Shown here in pieces: positions 52,542 through 61,981 of a stretch of DNA of 64,000 bases. Every line of letters begins with the position of its first letter. Position 1 is the stretch's first letter. The position numbers were made by a program, and so were the translations under genes. This DNA is from JBCCMF01 sp038747545. Lineage in GTDB: Bacteria; Bacteroidota; Rhodothermia; Rhodothermales; JBCCMF01. Below the pieces are notes generated by a model. It saw nothing but the letters and a program-made list of their open reading frames with translations. It was not told the DNA's origin and did no database searches. Where the stretch lies: NCBI GenBank assembly GCA_038747545.1, contig JBCDJT010000002.1, positions 1 through 64,000 of the forward strand, in the 5' to 3' direction.

Positions 52542-54086
52542 ATGCGCGTACCTCAATCAACCGATGTCACATCGCTTGCGTCAGCCCGTGAGCATCCACC
52601 CGGTGTGGCGGAAGCCTCGCCGTTTGCCCATGTGCCTGATGCGTTTGAGCGGCTTGCACGGCGCGAAACGCTCTACCGCCGATTGGTGGAGACGACCAGC
52701 GATGGCGTGTGGGTCATTGACACCGAGCATCAAACGACGTTCGTCAATGAGGCCATGGTCGATATGCTGGGCTACGCCAAGGCCGACTTGCTGGCCATGA
52801 CGATCTACGATGTCGTGGATCCGCAGATGCATGAGACGCTCGATGAAAACCGGCGCAAGCGTGTTGCAGGCCAGAGCGACGAGTACGAACTCGGGCTCAA
52901 GCACGCCAACGGGCGCACCGTCTGGGCATCCATACGCGCCACGCCGATGCATGCCCCGGAAGGCGCCTACGAAGGCGTGTTTGCGATCGTGACCAATGTG
53001 ACGGAGCAGCGTGCGCAGCGTCATGCTCTCCAGCGCAGCGAGGCGCGCTTGGAAGCGATGTTGCACAGCATCACAGACGCCTTCTTCGCCGTAGACAAGG
53101 CATGGACCATCATCGCGATGAACCCGCAGGCGGAGCCCCTCATGGACGCCAAACGCGAGGCGTTGATTGGCCAGAACCTGTGGGACTGTTACCCCGAGGC
53201 GCGTGAAACGACGTTTTATCGCAACTACCACCGCGCTATCGCTGAGCAGGTGACGGTGCGATTCGAAGAGTATTATCCGCCGCTAAACACGTGGTTTGAA
53301 GTGCGCGCCTTTCCGTTTGACGGTGGCCTCTCGGTATACTTCACCGATATCACGCCGCGCAAGCTGTACGAGGCCAAACTGGAGTCCACGGCCGCAGCAC
53401 TTGAGCAGCGCAACAAGGAGCTGGAGCAATTCGCCTACATCGCTTCGCACGATCTGAAGTCACCGCTGCAGTCCATCTCCGGGCTCGTGAAGCTGTTTCG
53501 GAAGCGCTATGGCGATGCGCTAGAGGGCGTGGGGCAGCAATATCTCGACTTCATCGCGGACGGTGTCGATCGGATGGCGCGGCTGATCGACGACTTGCTC
53601 AACTTCTCCAGGGCCAGCAACAAAGCCCTGAAGCTGCAGCCTGTGGAGTTGGACGCCATGATCCGAGTGCAACTCCACCAGTTAGAAGCGCAAATTGTGG
53701 CGGCCGAAGCCGAGATCACCGTGGACCCGTTGCCCGTGGTGATGGCCGATGGCCGCTACTTGGGGCAAGTGTTTCAGAACTTGCTCGCCAACGCGTTGGC
53801 CTACCGTCGGCCTGGGGTGGCGCCTGTTGTGCAGGTGAGCGCTAGCCGAGAGGCAGACAGGTGGCGTATCGATGTGCGCGACAACGGCATCGGCATCGCA
53901 GAGGAACACCAGGAGCGGATCTTCGACATCTTCCAGCGGCTCCATACCGAGGAGGATTATCCGGGTACAGGCATTGGCTTGGCCATCTGCCAGCGCGTGG
54001 TGGAGCGCCACGGCGGCACACTCTCGGTTACCTCTCTGCCTGGCGAGGGCTCCACATTCAGCGTGCGGCTCCCCGCGAGCGCGTAG
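52542..54086 (+). CDS. PAS-PAS histidine kinase
   Basis: A 514-residue soluble kinase with two PAS domains. The first (about 45-165) holds YRRLVETTSDGVWVID; the second (about 175-285) holds ITDAFFAVDKAWTIIAMN and ends YFTDITPRK. A HisKA domain with FAYIASHDLKSPLQSI (phospho-His about 307) and a HATPase domain (NLLANALAYR, DNGIGIAEEHQERIF, GTGIGLAICQRVV) follow. It is the same HisKA type as the kinase at 46089-47606 but has no adjacent response regulator, so it may share the Rcp1-like one. The signal is unknown. Confidence 0.93.
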   Translation: MRVPQSTDVTSLASAREHPPGVAEASPFAHVPDAFERLARRETLYRRLVETTSDGVWVIDTEHQTTFVNEAMVDMLGYAKADLLAMTIYDVVDPQMHETLDENRRKRVAGQSDEYELGLKHANGRTVWASIRATPMHAPEGAYEGVFAIVTNVTEQRAQRHALQRSEARLEAMLHSITDAFFAVDKAWTIIAMNPQAEPLMDAKREALIGQNLWDCYPEARETTFYRNYHRAIAEQVTVRFEEYYPPLNTWFEVRAFPFDGGLSVYFTDITPRKLYEAKLESTAAALEQRNKELEQFAYIASHDLKSPLQSISGLVKLFRKRYGDALEGVGQQYLDFIADGVDRMARLIDDLLNFSRASNKALKLQPVELDAMIRVQLHQLEAQIVAAEAEITVDPLPVVMADGRYLGQVFQNLLANALAYRRPGVAPVVQVSASREADRWRIDVRDNGIGIAEEHQERIFDIFQRLHTEEDYPGTGIGLAICQRVVERHGGTLSVTSLPGEGSTFSVRLPASA

Positions 54087-54125
54087 GCTTGCAGGACAGC
54101 AGCGAGGCTACAACCAGGGAGCGGC

Positions 54126-54587
54126 CTACGTCTGGTAGTACTGCAGGATGTCGGCCTCGGCGGTGCTTTCTTCGAGCACCTCGCCGCACTTGCGGCAGGT
54201 GAAGCGGATGCTTTTGGGGTGGCCCATGCTGAGGCCTAGGAAAACGCCCGACCAGTAGTTGAAGCTGGGGTACTGGGCCTCGGGCGAGACCCAGAAGCTG
54301 GCGCGGGTGTGCCCACAGCGGCACGTGGGCAGGTTGGCGTCGCTGTACGCCTGCTCCAAGTTGACCTGCACCGTGACCGCGGTGCCCACGGCTTCGTGAA
54401 TCGCCAGCGTAGCGCGGCGGGCGGCCTGCCGGGCGAAGGGCGCGTCGGTATCGTCGAGCACCAGCGTCACGCTGACGGCATCGCCCTCGACCCGAACATC
54501 GCGGATGCGCTCCATCTGCGCCAGCGTCTGTCGGTGTTGCGGCTCTTGGAGGTGGGCGAGGGCATCGAGGATGTGGTCAGGCGACAT
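54126..54587 (-). CDS. MIP18/DUF59 domain fused to a zinc-ribbon-like tail
   Basis: A 153-residue protein. Residues about 1-78 match the MIP18/DUF59 fold seen at the N-terminus of the Mrp protein in this window (HILDALAHLQEP, RIRDVRVEGDAVSVTLVL, PFARQAARRATLAIHE). Residues 87-136 carry C89-R-C91-G and C131-R-K-C134-G, a spacing that suits a zinc ribbon. The middle (FNYWSGVFLGLSMGHPKSIRF) is unusual. A role in metal or Fe-S cluster assembly is inferred. It converges with the PAS kinase 40 nt away. Confidence 0.7.
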   Translation of the reverse strand: MSPDHILDALAHLQEPQHRQTLAQMERIRDVRVEGDAVSVTLVLDDTDAPFARQAARRATLAIHEAVGTAVTVQVNLEQAYSDANLPTCRCGHTRASFWVSPEAQYPSFNYWSGVFLGLSMGHPKSIRFTCRKCGEVLEESTAEADILQYYQT

Positions 54588-54735
54588 GTGTGCAGGACGG
54601 GACGTGAGGCGGGCAGTGGCTACGAGTCCCTTGATGCTGCGTTCCGCTAGGTGTTACGCATCCGCGACGGGCTCCATGCAACTTTCTCCAAACCGCCCGT
54701 AGGCTCTGCCTTTAATATCTACATTTGTGGATAAT

Positions 54736-55077
54736 ATGAAGGGCAACAACCTGGGCGAGTTCGAAGAGCTGATCCTGCTGACGGTGGCCGCGCTGCACGG
54801 CGGCGCGTACGGCCTTGCCATCAAGAAGACGCTTGCGGCCGAGACCGAACGTAAGGTGACGCTGAGCGCTGTCCATGCCGCCTGTAACAGGCTGCAAGAC
54901 AAGGGTTTTCTGTCGGCCGAGTTCGGGGCCGCCACCGCGCGGCGCGGCGGCAAGCGCAAGAAGCTGTACACCGTCACAGTGCGCGGGCAGGAGGCCTTGC
55001 ACGAGGCCCAAGCGCTTCGCATGCGCCTGTGGCGCCGCATCCCGCCCGGCAACCTCCAGATCGACGTGTCATGGTAG
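54736..55077 (+). CDS. PadR-family transcriptional regulator
   Basis: A 113-residue winged-helix protein of the PadR group: EFEELILLTVAALHGGAYGLAI, SAVHAACNRLQDKGFLSAEF and RRGGKRKKLYTVT (wing), with a short C-terminal dimer helix. ATG 54736 is preferred to a GTG at 54727. It overlaps the start of the ABC permease gene (55071) and most likely controls it, as is usual for this pair in several phyla. Confidence 0.9.
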   Translation: MKGNNLGEFEELILLTVAALHGGAYGLAIKKTLAAETERKVTLSAVHAACNRLQDKGFLSAEFGAATARRGGKRKKLYTVTVRGQEALHEAQALRMRLWRRIPPGNLQIDVSW

Positions 55078-57728
55078 ACGACCCGCGCCCCTACCCCGAC
55101 CCGCTGCCACGCCTCACCCGCGTGCTCCGTGCCCTCTGCGCCGACCGCTTCTGGGAAGAAGTCAGCGGCGACCTGCACGAGCTGTTCCTCGACGACGTGG
55201 AGGCGTATGGCGTGGCCCGCGCCAACCGCCGTTACCTGCTCAACGCCTTCCGCTACCTCACGCCCTTCTTCATCAGCCAAACCTCGGCGTTCGTCGCCCT
55301 CCAACCCGCCATGCTCAAACACCACCTCAAGATCTCGACGCGCCACCTCGTGCGCCAGCGGTTCTACTCGCTCATCAACATCAGCGGCCTGGCAGTGGGC
55401 CTGGCGTGCTGCCTGATGATCGTGCTCTTCATCCGCCATGAACTGAGCTACGATCAGCACTTCACTGATGGTGACCGCCTCTACCGCGTCCTCGACAGCT
55501 TCGAGTCCGCCGAGCGGTCAGGGATAGCCAGCGTGACGGCGACGCCCGTGGCCAGCGCGTTGGAAGCCGACTTCCCCGAGGTAGAGCAGGCTACGCGGAT
55601 CGCGCCGCAGCTCTACGAGGCGGGGTCAAGCCTCGTGCGCACGGCCAACGATCCGCAGAACCGCTACGAGACCGGCTTTGTCTACGCCGATCCCAACTTT
55701 TTCGCTGTCTTTGACTTCCCGTTCGTGCAGGGCACGCCCGAGACGGCCTTGGCCGAGCCTCGGACGCTGGTGCTCACGGAGCAGCGGGCTGCCGAGCTAT
55801 TCCCCGGGCAGGACCCGGTGGGGCAAACGCTCGTCCTCAACAACGACACCGAAGCGCCCTTCACCGTAACGGGCGTGCTGGCCGATCTGCCGTCGAACAC
55901 GCACTTTCACTTCGACTACCTGATGTCGATGGCGGGCGTGGAGGTGGCGCAGATCCCGAACTGGAGCTTCTCGAACTTCGTGACCTACGTGAAGCTGCGC
56001 GAGGGCGTGGCGGCCCAGGCAGTGAACGCCAAGCTCCCCGCATTCATGGCAACCTACCGGGGCGAGCCGCGGCTGGGCGCGTCGGCTACGTTCACGCTGC
56101 AACCCGTGCAAGACATCCACCTCTATTCGAGCGATATCTATGGCTTCTGGAGCCACGGTAACATCCAGTACGTGTGGCTCTTTGGCGCCATCGCGGCGTT
56201 CATCCTACTGATTGCGGCGATCAACTTCATGAACCTGTCCACAGCACGGTCGGCCAACCGGGCGCGGGAGATCGGACTGCGCAAGGTGCTGGGCTCGGTG
56301 CGGGCCCAAGTGGCTGCGCAGTTCTTGGTGGAGGCCGTGGTCATCAGCGCGCTGGCGATGGGGCTGGCCGTGGCCCTCGTGGCGCTGGCCCTGCCGTGGT
56401 TCAACGCCCTCGCCGACCAATCGCTGACGCTACCGTGGGGCGAGGCGGGCATCTACCCTGCGCTACTCACGACGTTGGTGGCCCTGGGTCTGCTCGCGGG
56501 TGCGTATCCGGCGCTCTACCTCTCGGGCTTCCAGCCCATCCGCGTGCTGAAGGGCAGCCTCAGCATAGGCAGCAAAAGCGGCACGCTCCGCTCGGCGCTC
56601 GTCGTCTTCCAGTTTGCGACGTCGATTGTACTGCTCATCGGCAGCTTGGTGGTGAGCCAGCAGATGGACTTCCTCCAGAACAAGGCGCTCGGCTTTGAGA
56701 AGGACCAAGTGCTCATCGTGGAAGACAGCTTCACGCTGGGCGAGCAGGCTGAGGCGTTCAAGGCCGAACTAGAGCGGATCCCCGGCGTGCAGCGCAGCAC
56801 CTCTAGCAGCTTCGTGCCCGTAGAGGGCTACACGTACAACGGCTCGGGGGCGTGGGTAGAAGGCACAGACCCGGCTGAGGGCGAGATTGCCGTGGCCAAG
56901 TGGTTTGTGGACGATGACTACGCCGAGACGCTGGGCTTGGAACTGGTAGCGGGTCGCTTCTTCGACCCGTCTCGCCCCGGCGATGCCGAGGCCACCGTGC
57001 TCAACGAGGAAGCCGTGGCCGAATTCGGGTTCGACGACCCCATCGGGCAGCGCGTGCGGTCGTACACGCGCCTGGACCCGGAGACGGGCGAGCTGGTCTC
57101 GGACGCGTACACGGTCATCGGCGTCGTCAAGGACTTCCACTTCCAGTCGATGAAAGACGACATCGGTCCGCTCACCATGGTGCCTGGCCAGGGCGGTCAA
57201 GCTACACTCATCAAGCTCAGCACGGATGACGTGCAAAACACGCTGGCACAGGTCGAAGCTTTGTGGACGCGGTTCGTGCCCGAGCAGCCCTTCCGCTACA
57301 ACTTCTTGGACGAGCGGTTCGCGCAGATGTACACCTTCGAGGCGCGCGTGGGCCGCTTGTTCGGCGTCTTCACTGCGCTGGCGATGCTGGTGGCGTGCCT
57401 CGGGCTGTTTGCGCTGGCCGCCTTCATGACCGAGCAGCGACGGCAGGAGGTCGGCATCCGCAAGGTGCTCGGCGCCTCGCTGGCGCAGATCATCGTCCTG
57501 CTCACGCGCCACTTCGCCATGCTGGTGGGCATTGCCTTTATCGTAGCTGCCCCGGTGGGCTACCTGCTGATGAGCCGCTGGCTGCAGGACTTCAGCTACC
57601 ACGCGCCCATCTCGCTGACGGTCTTCCTCGTGGCGGGCGTGTCGGCGCTCGTCATCGCCGTGCTGACGATCAGCTACCAAGCTACGAGGGCGGCGCTGGC
57701 CAACCCAGCGGAGAGTTTGCGACAGTAA
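55071..57728 (+). CDS. ABC permease with PadR-associated N-terminal domain
   Basis: An 885-residue permease. The first about 80 residues (FWEEVSGDLHELFLDDVEAYG and on) form the permease-prefix domain found in PadR-linked permeases. Then come two MacB-core/FtsX blocks: the first helix near 105-125, FMNLSTARSANRAREIGLRKVLGS about 385-410, and the C-terminal TEQRRQEVGIRKVLGA about 785-800. The start codon lies within the end of the padR gene. No ATPase is adjacent. It is a close relative in layout to the permease at 38813-41182, which lacks the prefix domain. Confidence 0.92.
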   Translation: MVDDPRPYPDPLPRLTRVLRALCADRFWEEVSGDLHELFLDDVEAYGVARANRRYLLNAFRYLTPFFISQTSAFVALQPAMLKHHLKISTRHLVRQRFYSLINISGLAVGLACCLMIVLFIRHELSYDQHFTDGDRLYRVLDSFESAERSGIASVTATPVASALEADFPEVEQATRIAPQLYEAGSSLVRTANDPQNRYETGFVYADPNFFAVFDFPFVQGTPETALAEPRTLVLTEQRAAELFPGQDPVGQTLVLNNDTEAPFTVTGVLADLPSNTHFHFDYLMSMAGVEVAQIPNWSFSNFVTYVKLREGVAAQAVNAKLPAFMATYRGEPRLGASATFTLQPVQDIHLYSSDIYGFWSHGNIQYVWLFGAIAAFILLIAAINFMNLSTARSANRAREIGLRKVLGSVRAQVAAQFLVEAVVISALAMGLAVALVALALPWFNALADQSLTLPWGEAGIYPALLTTLVALGLLAGAYPALYLSGFQPIRVLKGSLSIGSKSGTLRSALVVFQFATSIVLLIGSLVVSQQMDFLQNKALGFEKDQVLIVEDSFTLGEQAEAFKAELERIPGVQRSTSSSFVPVEGYTYNGSGAWVEGTDPAEGEIAVAKWFVDDDYAETLGLELVAGRFFDPSRPGDAEATVLNEEAVAEFGFDDPIGQRVRSYTRLDPETGELVSDAYTVIGVVKDFHFQSMKDDIGPLTMVPGQGGQATLIKLSTDDVQNTLAQVEALWTRFVPEQPFRYNFLDERFAQMYTFEARVGRLFGVFTALAMLVACLGLFALAAFMTEQRRQEVGIRKVLGASLAQIIVLLTRHFAMLVGIAFIVAAPVGYLLMSRWLQDFSYHAPISLTVFLVAGVSALVIAVLTISYQATRAALANPAESLRQ

Positions 57729-57768
57729 GAGCAAGAGAGATCGGCGTAGAGGCAGACAGGCTGGCCAG

Positions 57769-57790
57769 ATTACCCCAATGCGGGTATTGG
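57769..57790 (+). promoter_or_regulatory. Dyad box upstream of the PPC-repeat gene
   Basis: TACCCCAATGCGGGTA (57771-57786) is an imperfect dyad, TACCC...GGGTA. The same box occurs before the related gene at 59892, with exactly 62 nt to the start codon in both cases, so it is probably an operator or part of the promoter. Confidence 0.6.
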
Positions 57791-57848
57791 CCGTAACGAA
57801 GCCGCAGGATAACCTACTGTTTTCCCTCCACCTGCGATTTCGAACCTC

Positions 57849-59621
57849 ATGAAAACGATTGCTTGGCTGGCTGTGCTAGGTCTTGTCAGCAGCGCCTCGG
57901 CTTTTGCACAAGTGGAGACACCATCCACGCGCGATCAGAACGGCTGCCCGGCTGCCCGCAGCGGAAACGGACCGCTCAACATCAGCTACGGCGGTGCCCT
58001 GTCTAGCAGCGATGACATGCTTGAGGAGCGCCTGTACTATGACACGTGCACGATCCGGCTCAACGAAGGCGAGCGGGTGGTGATTGATCTGACCTCTGAC
58101 GCGTTTGACACCTACCTCTTCGTGCGATCGCCCAGCGGCGAGGTGACGCAGAACAACGACCACGAAGGCTTCACCAACCGCTCGCGCATTGAGCTCGGCG
58201 CTACCGAGACTGGGGACTGGCTGATCGGATTCACCTCGCGGTACGAGAAGAAAACAGGTGCATACCGAGTGACCATAACGACGACGGCGCAGGACAGCGA
58301 GCACAGCTTCATCACCCGAACGGGCAGCCTCGCTGCTATCATCTCAGAAATGATGGCTCGTGAGGACGGCAATTCGTACGTCATAAACGTGACCGCTGGG
58401 CAGCGCGTTATCGCAGACCTCACCTCGTCAGATTTTGACCCGTATCTGATCCTGATCGACCCCAGTGGGAATAAGACGCGGAACGACGACTATGAAGGCG
58501 CCTCTGACCGATCGCGCATCGCGCTGACGGCCAGGGAAAGTGGGGAGTGGAAAGTGATAGTCACGAGCTCTAAGGCAGGCGATGCAGGAAGCTATACGCT
58601 TCAGATAAATCGGCCAATCGCCAATATTATGGGCTCACTTGACGACGAAGATGACCAACTCAGCAGCGGCGAATACGCCGACGTTTATACCGTGGATCTG
58701 GCGGCTGGGGAGGATATCGAGATCAGCGTGGTCTCCTTCTACATAGAGCCCTTCGTAATTCTGATTGACCCCAACGGCGAACAAACGCAGAACTATGCCT
58801 ACAGAGACATAACTAGCCACGCGGCCATCGAGCTAACGGCAGGCGTAACCGGAGCGTGGACCATCATTGTGACAAGCGTTAAGCCCGGAGAGACTGGGAA
58901 GTACCTGCTAAGTACAACGCCCAGCACCAGGGAAGGCGGGCGTGTGGGCAGCGCAATGAGCCCCTCTGGAGGCGCTGGCAGCAGTGCGCTCCAGGGCACG
59001 CTCAGCAGCAGTGACCGCACGCTCAACAAGGGCGAATACTACGACGCTTACTACGTGACCGTAAACGAGGGCGATCGCATCCAGGCGGCGCTGACGTCGA
59101 ATGACTTCGACACCTACCTCGTGGCCATGTCATCCAGCGGCGATCGGCAAGAGAACGACGATGTCGATGGCTCGGAGAACCGTTCCAAACTCGACTTCCG
59201 CGCGACCGAGGACGGCCAGTGGCGCATCATAGCGACGTCGTACGACGGTGGCGAGCGCGGCGCGTACAACCTGGAGCTGACGCCTTCACCCGTCACAGGC
59301 CCTGCGGCCGAACAAGCCTTCTATGGCACACTCCGTGCGGGCGACCGCACACTGGACAGCGGCGAGTACTACGATGTTTACTACTTCCGGGCTGAGGCAG
59401 GGCAAACAATCACGGTCAAGATGACTTCGCTCGACTTTGATACCTACCTCCTTGTGGCTGACCCGAGTGGGGAGATGACAGAAAACGACGACTTCCGCGA
59501 CTCGAAGAACCGCTCGCGTGTGGATCTGACCGCCCAAGAGACCGGGGAGTGGCGCGTGACGGTGACCTCGTACAAGCCCGGCGAGACGGGTGTCTATGGT
59601 CTAGAACTAGTGGTGGAATAA
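57849..59621 (+). CDS. Secreted protein of five PPC-like repeats
   Basis: A 590-residue exported protein: signal peptide (ending AFAQ), then five repeats of about 95 residues with the pattern (G)LSSxDxxLxxGEYYDxY, VxLxSxDFDTYL, DPSGExTxNDD, SRIxLxAxExGxW and VTSYKPGETGxY. This matches the pre-peptidase C-terminal (PPC) beta-sandwich family. The first repeat also carries a CPAARSG...DTCTI Cys pair. No catalytic domain is seen. Repeats four and five are almost identical to the last two of the next-but-one gene at 59892, and both genes share an upstream box. A role in adhesion or in binding secreted partners is likely. Confidence 0.85.
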   Translation: MKTIAWLAVLGLVSSASAFAQVETPSTRDQNGCPAARSGNGPLNISYGGALSSSDDMLEERLYYDTCTIRLNEGERVVIDLTSDAFDTYLFVRSPSGEVTQNNDHEGFTNRSRIELGATETGDWLIGFTSRYEKKTGAYRVTITTTAQDSEHSFITRTGSLAAIISEMMAREDGNSYVINVTAGQRVIADLTSSDFDPYLILIDPSGNKTRNDDYEGASDRSRIALTARESGEWKVIVTSSKAGDAGSYTLQINRPIANIMGSLDDEDDQLSSGEYADVYTVDLAAGEDIEISVVSFYIEPFVILIDPNGEQTQNYAYRDITSHAAIELTAGVTGAWTIIVTSVKPGETGKYLLSTTPSTREGGRVGSAMSPSGGAGSSALQGTLSSSDRTLNKGEYYDAYYVTVNEGDRIQAALTSNDFDTYLVAMSSSGDRQENDDVDGSENRSKLDFRATEDGQWRIIATSYDGGERGAYNLELTPSPVTGPAAEQAFYGTLRAGDRTLDSGEYYDVYYFRAEAGQTITVKMTSLDFDTYLLVADPSGEMTENDDFRDSKNRSRVDLTAQETGEWRVTVTSYKPGETGVYGLELVVE

Positions 59622-59811
59622 GTCGCGTAGCCTGTGCCGCGAACGGCTGTGCTGGCGGTGGCGCATGCAAGATACGCAGCGCATCATCTCCCGATAAAGG
59701 AGATACGCTTCATGATAGCTCCGGTGCGTCAGTCGGTAGTGGGCAGCTAGGGGCGCATCTGTGGCCTGTTGTAGCGCCAAAGAGGGGGTTTTAGGAGGCA
59801 GCGCGCTACGT

Positions 59812-59834
59812 ATTACCCCAAGCCGGGTATTGTG
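59812..59834 (+). promoter_or_regulatory. Dyad box upstream of the M48/PPC gene
   Basis: TACCCCAAGCCGGGTA (59814-59829) matches the box at 57771-57786 and also stands 62 nt before its gene. About 190 nt between the previous stop and this box show a small hairpin (59686-59704) and nothing else I can name. Confidence 0.6.
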
Positions 59835-59891
59835 CCCTCTCAATGAGCACATGTAGTCTGCGCCTAACGTTCCACCTACTTTCCCGATGTC

Positions 59892-61895
59892 ATGAAGTCG
59901 CTCGTCTGGCTGGCCTTGTTCAGCCTCCTTGGTCTCACATCCGCCGTTGCCCAAGAGCAGATCACCGTCAAGCACTCGTGCAGCTACATCGGCGAGCTGC
60001 CGGATGAAACGCTGTGGAGCTTCGCGTCAGACATGGAGGCGCAGGACGCTGTGGCGCGCGTGATGAACTTCACGGGGCTGCCGCAGAACTTCGACATCAT
60101 GGCCGCCAACGTGCCCAACGCGGCGGCGGTGATCCGCGGCGAGCGGCGGCTGATCCTCTACAACCAAGGCTTCATGGAGCGCGTGGCCAACGCCACCAGC
60201 AACGACTGGGCCGCCATCAGCATCATGGCGCACGAGATTGGCCACCACCTCTCGGGCCATACGCTGGAAGCCGGCGGGAGCCGTCCGAAGATCGAGCTGG
60301 AGTCCGACCGCTTCTCGGGCTACGTGCTCCAGCGCATGGGCGCCAGCCTGGAAGACGCACAGATCGCCATGCGCACGCTGGCCAGCGACCGGGGCAGCGA
60401 CACCCACCCCGCTAAGAGCGCCCGCCTCGCGGCGATCCAAAACGGCTGGATGGCCGCCCGCGACCAGAACGGCGGGGCCGTCCGCGATCAGCAGCCTGTC
60501 ACGCGCAACGACGTACCCGTGCAACCCACGGTAGCTGACAACGACGCCTGCCCAGCCGCCCGCAGCGGCAGCGGCCCCCTCAGCGTCAGCTACAACGGCA
60601 CGCTCTCGCCCAGCGACGACCAGCTCAACGACGGCGAGCACTATGACGTGTGCGGCATTGCGCTGAACCAGGGCGAGCAGGTAGTGCTCGATCTCACGTC
60701 TAACGCGTTCGACACGCACCTCTTCGTCATTTCGCCCAGCGGCGAGATCACGCAGAACGACGACTACGAGGGCTCCACCAACCGCTCGCGCATCGAGCTC
60801 GACGCCACCGAGAGCGGCAACTGGCGCGTGGGCGTCACCTCGTATGCGGGCGGCGAGACGGGGGCGTATCAGGTGAACGTAACGGCATCGCGTGGCGGCA
60901 GCGGCGGCGGTGGCCTCGCCACGTACACGGAAAGCCTCGCCGCGGGCGATGCTCAGCTCAACAGCGGGGAGTATGTGGATGGATACCGGGTCAATGTCAC
61001 CGCCGGACAGCGCATTTTCATTGACCTCACCTCGTCAGAATTCGACCCGTTCTTGATTCTGGTCGACCCCAACGGCGAGCGCACGCAGAACGACGATTTC
61101 GAAGGCTCCAGCAGCCAATCACGCATCGACTTGACGGCTGGTACGAGTGGCGAGTGGAATGTGTTGGTGACGAGCTACAAGCCGGGTGAGGCCGGTGCGT
61201 ACACGTTGCAAATGAGCCCGCCGCTCGGTAGCGGTGGTAAGGGCGGCAGTGGCGGAGGCGGCCTACGGGGCACGCTCAGCAGCAGCGACCGCACGCTCAA
61301 CAAGGGCGAATACTACGACGCCTACTACGTGACCGTAAACGAGGGCGACCGCATCCAGGCGGCGCTGACGTCGAACGACTTCGACACCTACCTCGTCGCC
61401 ATGTCATCCAGCGGGGATCGGCAAGAGAACGACGATGTCGATGGCTCGAAGAACCGCTCTGAACTGGACTTTCGCGCCACAGAGGAAGGCCAATGGCGCA
61501 TCTTTGTCACGTCGTATGCCGGTGGCGAGCAAGGCGCGTACAACCTCGATCTCACGCCCTCGCCCACGTCGGGCGCGGTCGCTTCGCAGGCCTTCCGTGG
61601 CGAGCTCAACGCCAACGACCGCACGCTAGACAGCGGCGAGTACTACGACGTCTACTACTTCCAAGCGAACGCCGGGCAGACCGTGACCGTAGAGATGACC
61701 TCGCTCGACTTCGACACGTACATCGTGGTGGCTGACCCGCGCGGTGGTAAAACCGACAACGACGACTTCCGCGACTCGAAGAACGTCTCGCGACTGGAGC
61801 TGACGGCCCAGGAGAGCGGGGAGTGGCGCGTCACGGTGACCTCGTACCAGCCGGGCGAGACGGGCGCCTATCGCCTGGACGTGAGCGTTCGCTGA
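59892..61895 (+). CDS. Secreted M48-type metalloprotease with PPC-like repeats
   Basis: A 667-residue exported protein. After the signal peptide (ending AVAQ) comes a zinc peptidase domain (about 20-200): H114-E-I-G-H118 in IMAHEIGHHLSGHT, and the third ligand Glu in ELESDRFSGYVLQRMGAS, as in M48 peptidases. Four PPC-like repeats of about 95-110 residues follow to the end, with a Gly/Ser-rich spacer near 450. The third and fourth are near copies of repeats in the gene at 57849-59621. It may process or degrade surface or extracellular proteins, with the repeats acting as binding modules. Confidence 0.88.
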   Translation: MKSLVWLALFSLLGLTSAVAQEQITVKHSCSYIGELPDETLWSFASDMEAQDAVARVMNFTGLPQNFDIMAANVPNAAAVIRGERRLILYNQGFMERVANATSNDWAAISIMAHEIGHHLSGHTLEAGGSRPKIELESDRFSGYVLQRMGASLEDAQIAMRTLASDRGSDTHPAKSARLAAIQNGWMAARDQNGGAVRDQQPVTRNDVPVQPTVADNDACPAARSGSGPLSVSYNGTLSPSDDQLNDGEHYDVCGIALNQGEQVVLDLTSNAFDTHLFVISPSGEITQNDDYEGSTNRSRIELDATESGNWRVGVTSYAGGETGAYQVNVTASRGGSGGGGLATYTESLAAGDAQLNSGEYVDGYRVNVTAGQRIFIDLTSSEFDPFLILVDPNGERTQNDDFEGSSSQSRIDLTAGTSGEWNVLVTSYKPGEAGAYTLQMSPPLGSGGKGGSGGGGLRGTLSSSDRTLNKGEYYDAYYVTVNEGDRIQAALTSNDFDTYLVAMSSSGDRQENDDVDGSKNRSELDFRATEEGQWRIFVTSYAGGEQGAYNLDLTPSPTSGAVASQAFRGELNANDRTLDSGEYYDVYYFQANAGQTVTVEMTSLDFDTYIVVADPRGGKTDNDDFRDSKNVSRLELTAQESGEWRVTVTSYQPGETGAYRLDVSVR

Positions 61896-61981
61896 AGGGG
61901 CGTGCAATGAGTACCTTAACGGGTGGGCGCCGCGGCCGATACACGCTGCGTCCATCCGTTTCGTTTTACGGTCGCTTTGCC

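Noticed and set aside
54654..55460. Minus-strand frame of about 268 residues opposite padR and the permease start
   Set aside because: The plus strand encodes a clear PadR regulator and permease prefix domain; the minus frame has no family features.
58990..61885. Direct DNA repeats that might be read as a CRISPR or tandem array
   Set aside because: They are in-frame protein repeats about 300 nt long with selection on the protein pattern, and there are no spacers of uniform length.
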